DNA of 64,000 nt from Emydura subglobosa (GCA_007922225.1 ML679969.1:18905368-18969367), one strand, 5' to 3'. Shown: positions 20,537 to 32,800, counted from the stretch's first letter. Numbers and translations: made by a program. Notes: a model not told the origin generated them from the letters alone.

Positions 20537-20881
20537 CAGAGGTCCCCAAACTGTGGGGTGGAATGTTCAGAGGAAGGTTTGGGAGGTGAGGGGGAAGTGG
20601 AGTGGAAGCGCCACCCAGCCCTAGTCTACCCCATCTCTGTTCTGGCCCCACCCCGGCTCCCAGCCCTGCTCCTTGCCCCAACTCTGTTCCTGGCCCCGGC
20701 CCTAGCCCCGGCCCCAGCTCCAGCTCCAGACCCCACTGTGGCCCCGGCCATAGCTCAGGTCACAGCTCCAGGCCCCAGTCCCAGCTCAGGCCCCAACTCC
20801 TGGCCTCCAACTGCAGTTCTGGCTCGGTTCCTGACTGCAGATCCCGGGAAGGGCACAACCCAAAGAGTTTGGGGACCACTG
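20537..20881. mobile_element. hAT-type MITE, 345 bp, with C/G-rich minisatellite core
   Basis: The ends CAGAGGTCCCCAAACT and AGTTTGGGGACCACTG are inverted. A perfect 8-bp duplication CCTTAAAG lies at 20529-20536 and 20882-20889. The interior (about 20640-20810) is a degenerate CCCCGGCCC / CCAGCTC repeat, which yields spurious Pro/Ala-rich open frames on the plus strand. Confidence 0.9.
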
Positions 20882-20887
20882 CCTTAA

Positions 20888-21301
20888 AGGCTATGTCTAC
20901 ATTTACAGCAGCATGTAGAATACAAGCACAATATGTGTAACTACACACTGCAGTGATGAGGAAAGGCTCAGGCAGGGGGAAGTCAACAGAGAGCTGCTAG
21001 AACCTTTCCCTGCTGCCAGAGTCTTTCCCTGCTGCCTCAGCCTTTTCGTGTACAAGGAAAGGCTCTTGTAGTGGGGAGGCAGCAGGATGTTACACTGCTA
21101 AAAATAAGTGTAGTCGTGGGAGGCACTGCTTGGGCATGTAGATAGCCTGTGTAGGGTATATACCCTGGGGATTCAGGCATTTAGGACACTCTACTCTGCT
21201 CTATTCACCTAAGCTATGCCTCACCATCTACATTGCTTTTTATACCTATGCTAGCTGGGTGTGCAGTGTTTGTATTCTATATGTCACTGTAGGTATACCT
21301 T
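20888..21301. mobile_element. Probable Harbinger-type MITE
   Basis: The left end AGGCTATGTCTACATT and the inverted right end AAGGTATACCTACAGT resemble the GGGTATGTCTACA termini of neighbouring MITEs. The interior has no coding capacity. The ends are not well conserved, and the flanking duplication is confounded by the adjacent hAT copy. Confidence 0.5.
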
Positions 21302-22314
21302 TAGATTAGAAGGACCACCAGTGAAAAGGATGCTGTGGAGCTGGGTCACATAACCCATACCCCATTTCTAGCCTCAGACTTAAAATAGTAGAATGTTTAT
21401 AAAAGGAAGAAAGCATCATTGAATTTGGCATCTGTAATAAGTACACTGGAATTCTCAACAAGGATTCACCATCACAAAAAGGACACAACTGACATAACAT
21501 ACTCGGCTGCTTTAACCACTTGTGCTATAAAAGCCTTCAGATCATTATCTTTTCTATCCTATACAGCATATTTGAATACCAACTTAATAGGAAAGAGATG
21601 TCTTTGAAGGGAAGTTGCTGTAACTCCAAATTAGTTACATAATTTCAGTTTGCTTGAGTGTTTCTTCCAACTCTGGAAAGACAATGAAAATAACAGCTGA
21701 GCCAAAAGAGCAGTAATAGGCTATATTTTTGCAGAAGACTGATTTGCCAGTTAATCCAAGACTCAGTATATACTAATGTGAGACCGTTTACTTGCAACAG
21801 GGACTAATGCAACAGGGACTAATGCAACAGGGACTGGAAAATTTGCTTTGAAAAAAGCTACCCCAAGCTATAAAAGAATCTAATATGGGCCAGATAAGAA
21901 CCCTTTGGAAAAAAGTGGAACTTTTATGCACAAAAAAAAGTTAGGTGATTAATACTCACTAGACCCTATGCTGTACAGGTTTATCCAGCCCAAAACACAA
22001 GGGATCCAACAATGAGCCAAGGGATCCAAATACACCATGGTTGTTTCTTGACCTGGCTATAACCTGTTTAAAATTTCCAGTGTGGATGACCTAAATTATA
22101 CTCTGTAACTGGGTTAAAGCCCAGGTTATGTATTAAGCTTTAGTCTGGCTACAAGTCTACACCACACATTTTAGCTTGGTTGTAACCTGGTTTCCTTGAG
22201 TATTGTGTCCGTAGTTTAGATTGGGCCCAGCTTCACTTTTAACCAAGTTTGGAACCAGTTATTGATATGGATGGCTTGAAAGGTCATTTCTGTCCACACA
22301 CAATGTGGTTAATA
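21302..22314. other. EIF4G3 intron with a short tandem repeat
   Basis: No gene seen. At 21794-21835 a 15-bp unit GCAACAGGGACTAAT is repeated 2.8 times without mismatch. The stretch 22040-22210 has TGTCTACACC-like words that may be a decayed MITE, but I could not define ends. Confidence 0.5.
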
Positions 22315-22763
22315 CAGTACAACCTTGCTATAATGCGTTTCATTATTATGAACCTTTGGCTATAATGAACCTGGTCCTTGCATCTCAACTACAGTAAGTA
22401 CTGTACTGTAAAAACCTCAATTTTTATCCAGCCTCATATGTTGAGCCCAAAGGCAGAAATTAAGGAGTGGGCCCTCATGTCACCTCTCCCCATCTGGGGC
22501 TGAAGCTGAAGTCACAACCCCGCAACATGGTGGCTGAAGCATGGAGCCATGACCCCGCCAGCCAGGGCTGAAGCCTGGAGCCATGATCCCACCTCTTGGG
22601 GCTGACAGCCTGTAGCCCCAGCCATAGCCCTGCAGGTCTGGCAGGCCAGAGCCCCAGCCCCATTGCCCGTTCATTTTGATGGTCCTTTCAATATAATGAA
22701 CCCCTGGCTACAATGAATAAAAGGCTTGGATCCTGACAGGTTCGTTATAACAAGGGTGTACTG
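22315..22763. mobile_element. pogo/Tigger-type MITE, 449 bp
   Basis: The ends CAGTACAACCTTGCTATAAT and, inverted, CAGTACACCCTTGTTATAAC are flanked by TA on both sides (22313-22314 and 22764-22765), the Tc1/mariner-type duplication. Several internal copies of the word TATAATGAACC repeat the terminal motif. The centre is GC-rich. There is no transposase. Confidence 0.82.
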
Positions 22764-22765
22764 TA

Positions 22766-23439
22766 AACAACTAGCTAATCATATATCACTCTTGCTAGCA
22801 GCACAGGCTGAAACGTGTCTTTTTGTAACAAATTGAGCATGCTTTTTTCTTGATACATAAAAGGCTTCTGAACACCCTGGTGTAACCAGACTGGCTAGTC
22901 ACCTCAATCTTCTGCATAATAGAGCTCCCCAGAGTGCTGATGGTGTGGCTTTGTGCTCATGTCCTCTGCAAACTCAGTTTCCTGCTCCAGCACTTTGAGA
23001 CAGCTACCCAGAATGCATTGATACATACATGATTAAGCAGAGGGCTAAGAATAGACACACAAGTGATACAAGTTTATGTTGTTTATAAAAAACCCAAAAA
23101 CCTACTCTGGACAAAGCTGAGCTGTGTTTGTTGTAATCGGGTTGGATGAGTATCAAAACTCGTTACAAAAACATGTCTGTATTTGAAGTGTAGACAGGAC
23201 CTAAGTGTCCTAAACATGTGAAGCAATAAACCTATCCACCAAACACTGATTTCTTAGCCCTCAGTATAGTACTTCTTACCTTTCAAATGGCCAGATTTCT
23301 GGGAGGAGAAAAAAGGGTGCAGATTTTCCTTTTACCATTCCTACTATTGTAATCAATAATTATTACTCTTATTTGAGGGATATTCCATTACAGTAGTGCC
23401 AATGAGTGTGCTCTTTTACTTACTTCAGTGGGTACATAC
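22766..23439. other. EIF4G3 intron, no gene seen
   Basis: Unremarkable intronic sequence with a weak GTGTAGACAGGACCTAAG word near 23200 that may be the end of an old Harbinger-type MITE. I could not find the other end. Confidence 0.4.
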
Positions 23440-23544
23440 CAGCCTTAGGTCTATTACATCCTGAAGCATGAACCGAATCCTGGAGGACGTTTTTCTCTCT
23501 TTCACAATCTTCTCCATTTGATTAAAATACTGGTCCATACGAGG
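23440..23544 (-). CDS. EIF4G3: EIF4G3 exon, MIF4G HEAT repeats
   Basis: A 105-nt, phase-0 exon (35 codons) with acceptor CTTTTATAG and donor GTATGT. It encodes [20 protein letters not shown], then [15 protein letters not shown], an almost invariant part of the eIF4G middle domain, whose helices support eIF4A binding. It joins FEKAK of the preceding exon 35813-35577 and CNWVSRR of the next. Confidence 0.97.
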
Positions 23545-24502
23545 CTATAAAAGAGGCACATATGCCATTATCGTCTCTTGGAAGAACATCGTAATGCAAC
23601 TTTACCCGGGCAATCAGTTTTGTCCCATAGTAGTCTACTGATCATTGCCACACTGCATGATTGATTCAGGGATCTAGACTTGCTCTGAGTGGAAGTGCGC
23701 ATCACTTTCATGCATATACTGGACGTGTGTATGTGTGACCCAAAGCATGCTTAAACGAGGATCAGGGAGTGAGACTGTGATCCTATGGACCCCTGCCTAA
23801 TTCACTACAAACTTTCAATATATTTTGACTACACAGATAACTTACCACATCCATATGCACAACACCCCTTCAGTCAGTTACATTATCATTAAAAATAGTG
23901 TTATCATTTACTGACAAGAAAAGTAATTTTTCCTAAGGCTTATAAATTTGGCCAAACAAAAATCAGTTTTCACCAGGACACTTAAAGGCACTTCTGTTTA
24001 TCAAGGGCTTGACAAATTCTCACATTTCAGCCCCCATCCATTTTGGAGCTAGAGTTTTATAAAAAAGAAGTTGCAAGATTTTTTTTTTTTTTAATAACCC
24101 AAAAGTTTTTTTTTTTTTTACTCTTCGCATTCAAAACCAGCAGAATCGTTTTCCTTCAAACATTAAAAAATTAACTTTTGGCCATGGGCCAGTCTTGGAA
24201 AATTTCATCCGTAAAGGTGAAAGTTTCAGAATGTTATGAGTCATGGAAAACAGACTTAAAGGGGAAATTCTCTAGAACTTTAATTGTAACTATTGCTAGC
24301 ATTTCAGCATCAATGAAAATACTTAATAAAATGTTTCCCCTATTATTAGAAAGTAAACACAAGAGGTCAAATTCAACCCTGGCGTTGTAATTCTAATGAA
24401 GTTAATAAATTTGGCAGAAAGAGCATTAACATAAATAAGCAATGAGACTAGAAAAAACATTACAATAAGTACAGCCTAGGAGCTTGCTTCTAGGAAGTGA
24501 GG
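23545..24502. other. EIF4G3 intron, no gene seen
   Basis: AT-rich sequence with T-runs near 24080-24120. A 70-codon frame at 24178-24390 has no recognisable pattern. Confidence 0.45.
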
Positions 24503-24790
24503 GTATGTCTGCACTACAATCATAGATGTGATGGCAGCACATGTAGCCAGATATGAGCTAGCATTAATCTAATTTAATGCCCAGGTAACCAACAACAGTG
24601 AAGCCACAGCGGGACAGGCTAACCACCCGAGTACATACCAAGGCTCCCTGGTGGACTTGTACTTGGATGGCTAGCCCATACTGCTGCAACTTCACTGTTA
24701 TTGGTACCCAAGCCAACAAGGTTAAAGCTAGCTCAGGTCTGTCTACATGTGCTCAAGTCACACCTCCAATTGCAGGGTAGACATATCCTT
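24503..24790. mobile_element. Harbinger-type MITE
   Basis: GGGTATGTCTGCACT at the left and AGGGTAGACATATCC at the right are inverted and match the termini of the 20257-20530 element. The length of about 285 bp and the lack of coding capacity fit a MITE. The flanks do not give an unambiguous duplication. Confidence 0.65.
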
Positions 24791-25239
24791 AGTGGCAGAA
24801 CTCCTACAGATGTCAATGGTGCAAGACTGAGGCTTTGGGTGATGCAGATAGTGTATAGAAACTGAGATTAGGAGGAACTGAGGGAAAGTATGGTTACTTA
24901 CCCTACAGTAACCATGGTCCTTCGAGATGTTGTAATCAGTGTGCATGAGACCAGATTTCTTTTAATAACTGTGTCTGTCAGAGCTGCACATACGTCCTGT
25001 GCCTCCTTGTGCTCCTGTACGAGGGCATAAATGGTGGGGCAGCCATGGCCCTCCCTCAGTTCCTTTGCAATTCAAAGCCCATTTAGCTGAGGCCTCTGAA
25101 AAGCGGGGATGAAGGGTAAGTTGTGGGATCCACTGACTACAACATATCAAAGAGCCACAGTTACTGCAGTGTAAATAATCATACTTTCTTTTTCCAGGAT
25201 AGGTCAGTGTGGATCCCACTCTAGGTGTTTGGCAAACAA

Positions 25240-26400
25240 TATGCTCCCTGGATGGTAAGAATGAGAAGACTTGATTGCATCAGTAAAACAGAGTTTGAAG
25301 TATTGCTCTTCTGAACTTGGTATCTGTCCTGACAGCCATGGCAAATGCACAGTATTTCACCATTTTCAGTAAGCTATCCATGTGGCTGCCTCACCAATCT
25401 GAGATTGATCTACTTCTGCAGTAAGCCAAAGACATCACCTGCATACTGGTTGAGACTACCTGATATTTGGAGGAAGAAGCTTATCAGCCAGCTGACAGCA
25501 GATAGAAATGTCCTGAGTAATCCACTTCGAGATTCTCTGGGACGAGATGGCTTGACATGCCAGATATGGCGAGGGGAAAGCCTGAAAGGTCTGGTCTAGC
25601 TGATGTAATAAAGCAGGGCCCCAGAAACATCCAGAGATTGAAGTTTATGAAGCTTCTTTTCTTACAGTGACAAGTGTGGCATTGGTAAGGTGATAAGATT
25701 AGCTCAGGTGGAATTCTGATACCACTTTAGGGATGAATTTAGGGTGTGGTTTTATCACCACTTTGTCCCTATGGAAGAATGTTTATGTGGCCCAATCATG
25801 AATGCATTAAGTTCACCGACTCTTCATGCTGATGTGATGGTGAGAGAAAGAGAGAGACCACCTTGATGGTAAGGTGGTATGATGAGCTAACAGCTCAAAT
25901 GGAGTGTCCATGAGCTGTAGGAGAACCACATTAAGCTCCCAAATGGCCTCTAATTAGAAGGCAGGTATGAAGAAGGCCCTTGAGGAGTCTTGACACCGTA
26001 GCATGTGGAAAGACCTAGTGTGACTGTATTGGCACATGGCACACTGATACTGGTGCCAGATGGTCTTCCAGGGAGCTAATGGCTACTCTTGCTTGCTTCA
26101 GGAGCAGAATACAGACTTTGGTTTCCGGGCCTCAGCTGGGTTCACATTGTTTTGAGCTGCCCACATGGAAAATCTTTCCCCGTTTGAGATGTAAGTCTTC
26201 TTAGTAGAGGTTTTCTTATTTTGTAAGAAGATCTCTTGAACCTCCAGGGAACAGTCTCTGTCAGTTCTTCTCAATCAGCCTACATCCAGGCTATCAGATG
26301 TAACGATGGTGGGTCTGAGTCCAATATTTACTTTTGGTTCTGCAACAGCATTTCTGGGCAGGTGGGAAGGCATATGGGAGGATGGCAGGACACCTGTAGA
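25240..26400 (-). pseudogene. DIRS-C tyrosine recombinase remnant
   Basis: Short minus-strand pieces in several frames recall the recombinase of A and B, for example SSQRISKWI near 25510-25550 and an AATWIAY-like piece near 25380. The rest is heavily decayed, with many stops. Catalytic residues cannot be assigned. Confidence 0.5.
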
Positions 26401-26516
26401 AGTTTCGACAGCTAAAACTGCTTAAACCAGTAGGAAGCTATCATGATGATCATAGATTCATCCTATCTGGTCTTAGATATTATCCTGGGGATTGGTGGAA
26501 AAGCATACAGCAGTCC

Positions 26517-26950
26517 TCAAGACCACCAAAGTAGAAAAGCATCCGGAAGGGAGCCAGGACTCACATTTCCCCTGGAGCAGAAGTTCCTGCACTTGGCATT
26601 CTCTGCCATGGCTAAAAGATCTATACTGGGTGAAATACTGGCACTAGGATGGATTTCCAGTGACCACCTGTGGCTGGTGACAATGCTTCTGCTCAGAAAG
26701 TCCGCCAGGTCACTGATGACCCCTGGTAAATGTAGAGCTATAGCAGTCACCCCAAGCTGATTGCATCATTCCCAGAACTTAATAATCTTCCGACACTGAG
26801 TGCCTCTCTGCTTGTTTATGTAGTGCATAACCAGCATGTTGTCCTCTGCACCGGGGTATTTTGGAGGACAGGTAGGAGCATCATTCAAACATGACTCTCA
26901 GCTCCAAGACATTCATGTGAAATTTTAGATCATAAGGAGATCATGAACCA
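26517..26950 (-). pseudogene. DIRS-C RNase H tail and methyltransferase-like domain remnant
   Basis: The 26517-26750 frame reads LPGVISDLADFLSRS, then IDLLAMAENAKCRNFCSRG and SLPDAFLLWW. This parallels LLGVRNDEADQLNR and DLFASAWNRKCPRFCS of copy A. Further fragments of RNase H continue to about 26950 in other frames. Confidence 0.65.
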
Positions 26951-27122
26951 TGCATTTTCAGGTGGTTCAAACTGGTATTCCAGCCTATACCTGTTACGTT
27001 TGTGGCTAGCATCAGGGAGTGGACATAGAAGGATACCCCTTTTCCTGCGTCTAGGAAGTCTAGCCTCTATTCAAGTTCCCACGGGATATGGATGGGACAA
27101 TGACTTGTTTGGTCAAAAATGT

Positions 27123-28140
27123 CTAGAGGTGGAATAAACTGTCCTCAGCCAGTGTAGTAGAAGCCACAGGTGAAGTCCGGAAATTGATGTCACATACAGC
27201 ATCTGGACATATGGCCAAGAAGTCCCAGACATGTACCATGGTCGTTGGCCCTGACCACAAGTCATCTGCTATCCTCTGAAGTGACTGGAACCTGTCCTCT
27301 GGCAACTTTTCACCAAACTGGAGTAGAGCAGAGCAACTACAAACTCTATCACTTGAATTGGTATGCGAGAAGACTTCTTGAAGTCCACTAGGAGTCCAAG
27401 AGGGAGAACAGAGAGGACATGATACAGAGCTACTTCGGTATCCTCTTGGGACCTGCACTGGCATCACAGCTAGACACTTAGTGAACACTCTTATAGAGAG
27501 ATACTGAATGGCAGAACTCTGTAAGGATGGTTGTGTCCCACCAGGAATCTGCAGAGATGCCAATCTTGCTCAGAGTTTTAGAGATGTTCATGAAAAAACT
27601 AGGAAAGAATTAGTGAGATTACTTGGACCTTTCTTCCCCGCTTCCTTGTCTATGGCCAATGGGGTGTGGACTTCACACCTCATTGCACCTCGATCCCCAC
27701 CCCCAAACAGGGAGAACAAGATGATAGGAAAGTTAGCTGCCCTCCTTGGCCCTTAATTACCTTGGCCGGTCCCAGACCTGGAACCTTTCCAGGATAATCC
27801 TGCTCCTCTTCTTCCTCCCACTGTTGCATTCCATCATTCTTCCTCTGCCATCATTGCTTCCTTCTGCCCTCTGGCTTCTCCTCCCTTATGGATTGCACAG
27901 TGATGGTCTAACAGGAGAGCTTTGAAACAGTCTTGAGCTTGGACTGATTGGATGATAGAGGGAAGCAATACTATCTTGAATCTGAGACAACATATATAAT
28001 AGTTGAGTCTGCTCCTCCTCTAGGATAGAACAAAGACCCTCTTGTTTGAAGAAGGAGGTGGCAGTGGGTAGGGAATGGACATGTATGGGGTAGCCATGGG
28101 TTATGATCTTAAGTGCTCATCTGTGTGATGTTATAACAGA
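27123..28140 (-). pseudogene. DIRS-C reverse transcriptase remnant
   Basis: At 27123-27563 the minus strand reads IRVFTKCLAVMPVQ (the APRVFTK motif and beyond), then VFSHTNSSDRVCSCSALLQF and KLPEDRFQSLQRIADD. At about 28140-28060 it reads ALKIITHGYPIHVHSLPT, matching the N-terminal WVLEVIAKGY segment of A and EIVQTGYFIHFSSLPP of H. Between about 27600 and 27950 the expected palm motifs are absent or replaced by unrecognised sequence. Confidence 0.55.
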
Positions 28141-28159
28141 CCCTACCATCTCCTACTTC

Positions 28160-28291
28160 ATTCCTCCTTAGGAACCTTCTCAGAAGAGCCTATTATGAAC
28201 AGAAAGTTGCTTTTGTAGGAGCCATAAAGGATGTTCTTCAGGAGTACAGAGGAGAAGAGGGTTTTACTCCTGGTATTTTCTTATTCCAAAG
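28160..28291 (+). pseudogene. Inverted DIRS reverse-transcriptase fragment
   Basis: On the plus strand, opposite to every other DIRS piece here, the sequence reads FVGAIKDVLQEYRGEEGF and, after a one-base shift, GFYSWYFLIPK. This is the LLALGAVEEVP...GFYSRYFLIPK block that opens the RT palm. It stops where the left end of element D begins (about 28294), so it marks a rearrangement breakpoint. Confidence 0.7.
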
Positions 28292-28435
28292 CAGCAGAGG
28301 GGAAGGAGGGTGGGATTGAAATACAGACAGGACCACACATCTCAAAGAACCTCCAGTTACAGGTAACTAACCTCCTCTCCTTCTTTGAGTGACAGTCCCT
28401 ATTGTGTTCCACTGAGGGTGATTGACAAGCAGTAT

Positions 28436-28850
28436 CTAGTTAGGAAGAGGGTGTGAAGAAGATGATGGAACTGTGGAATGGAGGACAGCTGCACTGAATG
28501 AGGCATCTGTCGCAGAATCTTGTGCCAGGACATAATTGGAGGAAAAGGTGTGTACTGAATTCCATGTGGCTGCCTTACATTTGTCCATGAGTGGCACGTC
28601 ATGGAGCGCGGCCGTAGTTGATGCTTGCGCTTTCATAGAGCGGACTCTGACTTGACAGACCTGACAATCGATACCAGAGCACAATGAACCCTGAAACTCA
28701 TTTAGAAAGCCTCTGAGTGGAAATGGTTTGGCTCTTAATTCTCTCTGCTATAATGACAAATAGTCTAGTAGGCTTCCTGAACAGCTTCAACCTCTGCAGG
28801 TAGAAGGTGAGGGCTCATCGGACATTGAGGGAGTCCTCCACTGGGGCATG
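28436..28850 (-). pseudogene. DIRS-D tyrosine recombinase, C-terminal part
   Basis: The frame includes VRSMKAQASTTAALHDVP, where the family has HSTRAQASS, so the catalytic HxxR pair is changed. It then reads KCKAATWNSVHTFSSNY with the candidate nucleophile tyrosine retained. Upstream pieces read FVIIAERIKSQTISTQRLSK. The catalytic arginine region and the N-terminal domain are deleted. Confidence 0.65.
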
Positions 28851-29072
28851 TGGCTTAGGGAACACAGGCTAGAATGGGGTGATCAGAATGACTGTCAAAT
28901 TCTGCAGAGGACACAAGGCAGGAGTGGTAGGGGAGGGAAGGCATAATTGATTCAGCCTAACCAGTTGAGGATGAGGATCACCTTGGGAGTGGTGTCCGAA
29001 TCCGCCCCATGAACAGTACTGGGTAAATTTGGCATTGGTGTGGGGGTGAGGGTGGAGACAAGAGCTCCCTAG

Positions 29073-29512
29073 TCAGATCCCCCAGTGACCACTGAGTCGT
29101 GGAGCTTCCATTAGTGGTTGGTCACGAAGTTCCTGCTGAGAGCATCTGCAATCACATTCTGAGTCCCTGGGAGATAGGCCGCAGACAACAGGATACTGTG
29201 TGCGATGCATCATTTCCAGAGGTGAATCGCTTCTGCATAAAGTGCTGGCAACCTTGTACCCCCTTGCTTGTTTACATAGTAAATGATACTGATACTGTCT
29301 GACATGATGAGAACATGGCGGGATTGGATGGATGGGAGAAATGGGCGACGTGCTCTTTTTACTGCCTGAAATTCTAGGATGTTGATGTGCATCCTGGTTT
29401 CCCGAGCAGTCCAAGGCCCCTGTGTCATGTGGTTGCTGATGTGGGCACCCCATCTGTCACAAGACCCATCAGTAATGATCATTAGGTTTGGAGAGGACGG
29501 AAGGAAATACAT
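29073..29512 (-). pseudogene. DIRS-D RNase H domain
   Basis: The frame includes LMIITDGSCDRWGAHIS, RETRMHINILEFQAVKRA and VLIMSDSISIIYYVNKQGG, preserving D, E and D positions. The next ORF downstream, in another frame, carries the tail (RDSECDCRCSQQE). In the family this sits between RT and the methyltransferase-like domain, of which only a YAFPPLPLL trace remains near 28950. Confidence 0.7.
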
Positions 29513-29632
29513 CCCAGAGCAAACCTGATCCGAGTTTGTCCACTACTGAAGGGAGGAGAGGACCTCATTGGGAACAATCAGAATGGTGTCCATGGAATAT
29601 AGTATGGGAGAATGGGCATTCTGTAACTATAG

Positions 29633-30600
29633 TTATAGACAGTGGAAACAAAGACGACCAAAGGCAATTATGTGCACGCCGACATGTGGCCAAGAAGGAA
29701 AAAGCAAGTTTTTGCCAGAACAGAGGGATTGGAAGTCACTGAAGCGATTAGCTCCCACAGAGTCTGAAACCTGTCCTCTGGTAGGTAACCATGCGCAGAG
29801 ACTGCATCGATGCGAGCTCTGATGAATTTCGGGGACTGTGTTGGATCCAAAGTCAATTTTTTGACATTTATACTGTCCCCCCAAGGAGAAGAGGAGTAGA
29901 AGCAACTGGGATGTCGACAGTCGAGTTTGTCAGATGGACAGTGCTGCCAGCAGCCAGTCATTGAGATAAGGGAAGACGAGGACTCCTTGACGCCAGAGGT
30001 GGGCCGTCACCACACAGAAATTCTTAGTGAAGACCTAGGGAGCACTGGTGAGTCCAAACATCAGGATCTTGTATTGGAAGTGTCGAGTGCACACCATAAA
30101 TCTCAAGAATCATCTGTGGGTTGGATTGATATCTATGTGAAAGTAAGCGTCTTGCACATTGAGAGCTGTAAACCACATGTCTCTTTCTAGTGAGGCTGCA
30201 AGTCTGACCATACAAAATTTTGGCTTGTGTACAAAATGGTTGAGTTGACCGAGATCCAGGATTGGTCTCTAGCTTCCTTTTTTCTTGGGTACCAGGACAT
30301 AGGTGGAGTAGAACTCTGTGCCCTAAAAGGTTGTGGGAATGGGTACTATCGCCCTTCTCTGCTGGAGGGAGTCCACTTCTAGGGCAAGGATACTGTCATG
30401 AGAGTGGTCCCTGAGGCAGGATCAGGATGGGGAATGTAGATGAGGCAGTGTCATTAACTCGATCATATAGCCATGTCAGATGACGTTCAGGACCCACTTG
30501 TCCATTGTTATTGTTCTCCATGCTGGCAGACAGACTCCTAGAAGGCCCCTGAATAAGGTGACTGGTAAGAGTAGTGGGATGCAAGATAGTTGACAGCACT
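29633..30600 (-). pseudogene. DIRS-D reverse transcriptase remnant
   Basis: Fragments in different frames include VLVPKKKGS-like sequence near 30280, KDAYFHIDINP-like sequence near 30140 and a palm-to-thumb stretch near 29700-29900. Stops and indels break every motif. The YLDD box is in a disrupted stretch near 29960-29980. Confidence 0.55.
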
Positions 30601-30839
30601 CTAGAAGCACTGAGAAATATTGCTTACATGAAAATTGAGTGTGCTGCGTGGAGGACTGCGTTGACAGACCCAGTGGATGGGGCCACTGAGTCTTTTGATG
30701 CTTTTGGGGAGGCTCATAAGGTTGCTGGTGGAAAAACTGAGGTGCTCTATATCACTGTGCGAGAGGCAGATGATAAAACTTTTGCTTCAATGCTAGTGTA
30801 TAAATACCCATCAATCGCAGAATGGCTCTACAGTCTTTG

Positions 30840-32800
30840 AGCAACTGCAGATAATCATCAGTTTTCTGGTTGAAGAGGTGAGATTCATCCAAAGGGAGAA
30901 CCTCAATTTTGTTCTGCACCTCCCTAGAGAATCCAGAGGACTGTAACCAGGATTACCTCCTCATGATGTTTCCAGTCACCACAGTGTGCAAAGATGTGTC
31001 CACTGAACCTACTGCGGCCTGAAGTGCGAACCTGGCAACCGTTTGCTTTCCTCCAGAATAGCCTGGAAGCAGGCACGATCCTGCAGGGGCAGCTTGTCTG
31101 CAAAGTCCATTAACTGCCCATTATTCAAAAAGCCATTTTTAGTCAGCAATGCCAAGTAGTTGGCGATGCAGAACTGAAGGCTGGCTGAGGAAATGATCCT
31201 GTGACCTTGAAGGTCTAACCTCTTACCCTCCTTGCTGGTTGGTGTGGAATGCGGGTGTTGCTGCCTGGTCCATTCAGTAGCAGCCTGAATAACCAGGGAA
31301 TTAAGTGGGGGGTGAGAAAACAAACTCAGACCCCTTCATTGGAACATAGTACCTCTTTTCCACCCCTTCCAGGGAGGGAGCACATGTTGCTGGGGTATGT
31401 CAGACAGCGCAAGCCCACTGGAAAATGGCATCATTGATCAATAGTGCCATTCTGCTCAGTACTGAAGCATGAAGAATGTCAACCAACTGGTATTGGCTGT
31501 TCCATACTTCCTCCAACGGAATATGTAGAGCATCAGCCATCTTCTGTAACAGCTCCTGGAATTGGCGGCAGTTGTCAGAGGAGAGGAAAGCATCGACAAT
31601 ACAGCCGCAGCAGAAGACACAAGGAGGGGAACTGCTCCGGATCTGGAGGTACCATTGGAGTTGGAGTAACTGGTGCATCCTCCAGCCTTGGTTCCAAATG
31701 TCTTCTTAATGAAGCCTGGAGTGGTGAGATGGGGGACTCCTCCTGGGCAGATCGGGACTGTTCCGATAGTGGGTATTGTGGCCAAGAACCCCAGTATAGC
31801 CAACTGGGCAGATCCAGCGGTTGCTGTGGCATCCCCATGGAGCTGGGTACCAATGACTCCTATACTTAGACAAGTGAGGATAGTGCCACTGGGCCAGTGG
31901 AACCTTAGATCAGTCGTGCTGACAGTACAGGAGTGGCAGATCATGTTTGAATTGTCTGATGCTAAGGAAACAGATCCTTTTTCAAACAGCCACAGAGGAG
32001 CATTCAGGAATACGACCTGAAGAGGCAAGTTTAAAGTAGGGGAGAGGACTCTATTAGGAGGTGAATACACCTGAGACATGGAGATATCATCTCATTCAGA
32101 GCAAACAATTCATAAGGACTGGGAGTTGACTTGAACCTACATGGTGTCAGTGGCACACTTTCCACGGATGGAACTGGAATGGGAGCAGAAGACTGCCTTG
32201 AAACTGACAATTCATGGGACTTTAGTGGTAGCACTGCAGAAGGGATACACTGCTCGGGAACCTGGCCCAGAAGGTCCAGCATGTGATGCGACTTCTTGTT
32301 GTGCTTGTGTGATTTGGAAAGTACCACTTATCCATGGCTGGAACTCATGGATGATGCAGCATTCTTCCTGGGCCTTGAGGAAGACTTACTGCCACGCTTA
32401 TTCACATGCTTCCTTGCCTCACGGCTAGGTCCTGGCATGGGATCCGTCGTACTGGTACTGGTGTAACCAGACTGGAGCTCCATGGTAGGAGCTCCTCAAC
32501 TGCTCTAGCTGATGTATGGTGGAGGGTGAGAGGGTTCCCTGGCCTGGTCCGACTGCAGCCTTATGGCGACCTCCATTAGGTGCTTCTTGAGGTGGAGAGT
32601 ATGGTCTTCCTGGGTACGGGCATGGAAGGAGAGACAGATATGTGGGATTTTCCCAAGCAGTAAAGGCAGAGTTGGTGCTCGTTGCTCATCGAAAACGAAT
32701 GAAGGCAGGAAGCAGAGATTTTGAACCACGGTGTCTTCAGCAGAATCCAGTGGGTGCTGGGGGGAAGGGACGGTGGGAAACTGCTGAAGCAGCATCCCAA
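30840..32800 (-). pseudogene. DIRS-D gag remnant with zinc motif
   Basis: At 31009-31323 the frame reads FSHPPLNSLVIQAATEW, KEGKRLDLQGHRIISSASLQ, then FCIANYLALLTK, parallel to the gag core of A. At 31400-31678 it reads RQFQELLQKMADALHIPLEE. The zinc motif region at 32576-32800 reads NEHQLCLYCLGKSH. The order and spacing match the complete gag of A, but at least four frame changes are present. Confidence 0.65.

Larger units (their letters stand above)
24893..28159 (-). mobile_element. DIRS-like element C, left part (recombinase, methyltransferase, RT)
   Basis: The left terminus is GAAAGTATGGTTACTTACC and then CTTCGAGATGTTG. The internal complementary region lies at about 25130-25230 (ends GGTCAGTGTGGATCCCACTC). 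The far end, CACCTAGAATGGGATCCACACTGG at 34717-34740, pairs with it and shows that C continues on the other side of element D. Minus-strand domain remnants follow in the DIRS order. C belongs to a different family from A/B and from D/F/G by its terminal sequence. Confidence 0.78.

Noticed and set aside
20558..20940. Two Pro/Ala-rich ORFs of about 110 codons on the plus strand
   Set aside because: They result from the C/G-rich minisatellite inside the hAT MITE 20537-20881.
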